Notes under the pieces: generated by a model
What the model was told of the DNA's origin: nothing
The model's input: the letters and a program-made list of their open reading frames with translations, nothing else
The model's database searches: none
Position numbers and translations under genes: made by a program
Assembly: GCA_963667855.2 (NCBI GenBank)
Contig: CAXXKI010000028.1
Location: forward strand, 1-64,000
Source: G963667855 sp963667855
Lineage (GTDB): Bacteria; Planctomycetota; Phycisphaerae; UBA1845
DNA length: 64,000 nucleotides
Direction: 5' to 3'
Part shown: positions 62,573 to 64,000 of the stretch, piece after piece
How the letters are laid out: each line of letters opens with the position of its first letter
Position numbering within the stretch: position 1 is the stretch's first letter

Positions 62573-63553
62573 TTATTGGGTAATATTCGATCCATTGGTG
62601 GAAATATGTTTAACGGGGATAATTCCGATTGGGTCATCGGGGGAGAATTCAGCGTTGGTAAGAAGCTCAAAAAACCTGGATTCTGAGGGGAGTATGAGTA
62701 TTGTCTTTTCATCTATCCCCTTTTCGTAAGATTCCAGTGTTCGGAGGAAGCGGTAAAACGCGGGATCTGTACTGTATGCTTCGCCGTATATGCGGGTCGC
62801 TTCCGCATCCGCCTGGCCGCGGATTTTTTCCGCTTCCGCGGTGGCTTCGGCGAGTATTTTCTGCTGCTCGGCCAGGGCTTCCGCCCGGATGCGCATGGCT
62901 TCAGCGTCTCCCTCGCTTCGGAACTGGGTGGCGATTCGCTTTCTTTCAGCTCGCATACGATCGAAAACGCTTGTGCGGTTCTGGTTTGGAAAATTCAAGC
63001 GTTCTATACGCAGATCCAATATATCGATGCCGAAACTGGCAAACGCCCTTTGGGCACATTTTTCGTGAATGCCTGATACGGTTTCAGCCCAGCGGTTTTT
63101 ATCGGGACAGTCTGACACCAGTGTTTCAAAGGTATTCGAGCCCAGGGTGGCATTGAATTGAGATTTAACAATATCGCTGAGGCGGATTTGAGCACCTTCC
63201 AGGTCGGCTACTGTTTCCAGGAATTTTAAAACCGACTCTTCGCTCCTGTTGATTCGCCAGAAAGTGGCCGTGGTTACCTCCACGTTCTTCTTGTCCCTGG
63301 TCAGGTATTCCTTGGGAGGAGAATCAGGAGCCGGGTCTTCAAAAACCTGCAGGCGGTTATCGAAGCGGACTACGGTCTGGATGGGGACGGGCCATTTAAC
63401 CTGTAACCCCGGTTCGAGCACCGTACGTGCCGGGCGGCCGAACTGCTTGATTATAACGTACTCGGTTTCGTCGACGGCTACGAAGCAGGTTGAACCGAAG
63501 TAACCGATGAGTCCGAGTAGAATAGCTGTTGTAATGACTTTTCTCATTGGCAT
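62573..63553 (-). CDS. hflC: SPFH-domain HflC-type membrane protein
   Basis: 326 residues. N-terminal helix (VITTAILLGLIGYFGST), SPFH domain (VDETEYVIIKQFGRPARTVLEPGLQVKWPVP), and the HflC-specific coil RMRAERKRIATQFRSEGDAEA. FYRFLRTLESYEKG is the conserved C-terminal element. AAGGA lies close to the ATG at 63553; an ATG two codons later is equally possible. It lies between the partial SPFH gene (14 bases upstream) and hflK. Confidence 0.92.
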   Translation of the reverse strand: MPMRKVITTAILLGLIGYFGSTCFVAVDETEYVIIKQFGRPARTVLEPGLQVKWPVPIQTVVRFDNRLQVFEDPAPDSPPKEYLTRDKKNVEVTTATFWRINRSEESVLKFLETVADLEGAQIRLSDIVKSQFNATLGSNTFETLVSDCPDKNRWAETVSGIHEKCAQRAFASFGIDILDLRIERLNFPNQNRTSVFDRMRAERKRIATQFRSEGDAEAMRIRAEALAEQQKILAEATAEAEKIRGQADAEATRIYGEAYSTDPAFYRFLRTLESYEKGIDEKTILILPSESRFFELLTNAEFSPDDPIGIIPVKHISTNGSNITQ

Positions 63554-63567
63554 TGTATCCTTGGAAA

Positions 63568-64000
63568 TCAGTAACCGGAGCGTGTTTCCTCTAGGTCTTT
63601 AAACCGCAGATCCAGGTAGAGGTTTTCGTTGCCGGGCTTGATACATTTATATAAACCAGGAAAAACATTATCGTACATCTCGAATGTCAGACGCGATCGA
63701 GTAAGCTCGGGGAAATGGCGGTATGCTTCGAGCGAGAGCAGGAATCGCTCAGCCTTTCCGGCAGCTTCTCCTGTCTGCTCGTAATGATAGCCTTTCATGG
63801 CCGTGATCATTTGATTCTTTCGGCCTTTAGCTTCAGGTATTATTTGAGCTTTTTGAGTCAAGGCGACATTTTTCCTGGTGGTTTTATCTTCCAGGGCGCT
63901 TGCTATTTCCCTGAATGCGTCGTGTACGTCGGGGGGGGCATGCGCGTCGCGGAAACAGAACGACATTATTTCCACGCCACAATTGCATATGTCCAGGTTC
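63568..64000 (-). CDS. Partial SPFH/HflK-like protein, cut by the window edge
   Basis: The frame runs open to the window end, so only the C-terminal 143 residues are seen. The visible part (CGVEIMSF...HAPPDVHDAFREIASALEDK, a helical segment, then RFLLSLEAYRHFPELTRSRL) matches the end of an HflK-type SPFH domain and its coil. Together with hflC and hflK it makes a third SPFH gene in the same operon. Its N-terminus and any extra domain lie outside. Confidence 0.75.
   Translation of the reverse strand, partial: NLDICNCGVEIMSFCFRDAHAPPDVHDAFREIASALEDKTTRKNVALTQKAQIIPEAKGRKNQMITAMKGYHYEQTGEAAGKAERFLLSLEAYRHFPELTRSRLTFEMYDNVFPGLYKCIKPGNENLYLDLRFKDLEETRSGY

Noticed and set aside
1..64000. CRISPR array, prophage or insertion sequence
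   Set aside because: No regularly spaced repeats, no integrase or transposase, no phage structural genes.

Overview
The window looks like a chromosomal segment of a Gram-negative member of the Planctomycetota, probably near the Phycisphaerae. The signs are a prepilin-like protein with a KAFTLVELL start, large secreted proteins carrying Asp-Cys-Asn (DCNxNxIPDEC) repeats and a dockerin-like C-terminus, Hanks-type kinases with RDD or multi-membrane tails, hybrid histidine kinases with an unusual first receiver domain, several lipoproteins with clear lipoboxes, lpxA (lipid A) and fliM (flagella). I see no phage, insertion sequence, integrase or CRISPR array. This is inference from sequence features; no database search was run.

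Layout. 0.2-3.5 kb: threonine catabolism operon on the minus strand (LolA-fold lipoprotein, tdh, kbl). 4.4-5.2 kb: lpxA. 5.8-6.9 kb: a prepilin-like gene with its own promoter and terminator. 7.0-10.7 kb: a LolD/MacB-type ABC exporter pair. 10.9-20.6 kb: a co-directional block made of a helical-repeat/FHA protein, two tandem paralogous Ser/Thr kinases, a SNF2 helicase and a small unknown protein. 20.7-25.9 kb: a TPR lipoprotein and a large secreted protein. 26-28 kb: a sparse stretch with a likely 27-residue membrane protein, a structured-RNA candidate and a small winged-helix-like protein. 28-33.6 kb: an alpha/beta-hydrolase lipoprotein, a YbaK-type deacylase, a nucleotidyltransferase-HD protein and an rnfC-rnfD pair without the other Rnf subunits. 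33.7-36.3 kb: aroA and fliM. 36.3-43.3 kb: two giant secreted proteins with related C-termini. 43.6-51.3 kb: tRNA-Arg(CCG), an S9A peptidase, ade-rsmG, a triple Kazal-type lipoprotein, a STAS/HATPase partner-switch pair and acylphosphatase. 51.4-58.8 kb: two hybrid histidine kinases, a FAD oxidoreductase, a lone receiver, a degenerate CheX-like protein and tadA. 59-64 kb: a VWA lipoprotein and an hflK-hflC-type SPFH cluster cut by the window edge.

How the genes work together. Two signalling neighbourhoods stand out. In the first, FHA domains (phosphothreonine readers) lie directly upstream of two membrane-tethered Ser/Thr kinases that share an almost identical catalytic domain but have different tails, next to a SNF2 ATPase. 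In the second, a phosphorylatable STAS protein and a GHKL anti-sigma-like kinase face an operon of two multi-receiver hybrid kinases. The rest is a mix of housekeeping (lpxA, aroA, rsmG, tadA, ade, tRNA-Arg) and surface or secreted proteins.

For a new system, the best candidates are the FHA-kinase-kinase block, the small RNA and small-protein signals at 26-27.4 kb, and the structured 310-base element at 29.57-29.87 kb.
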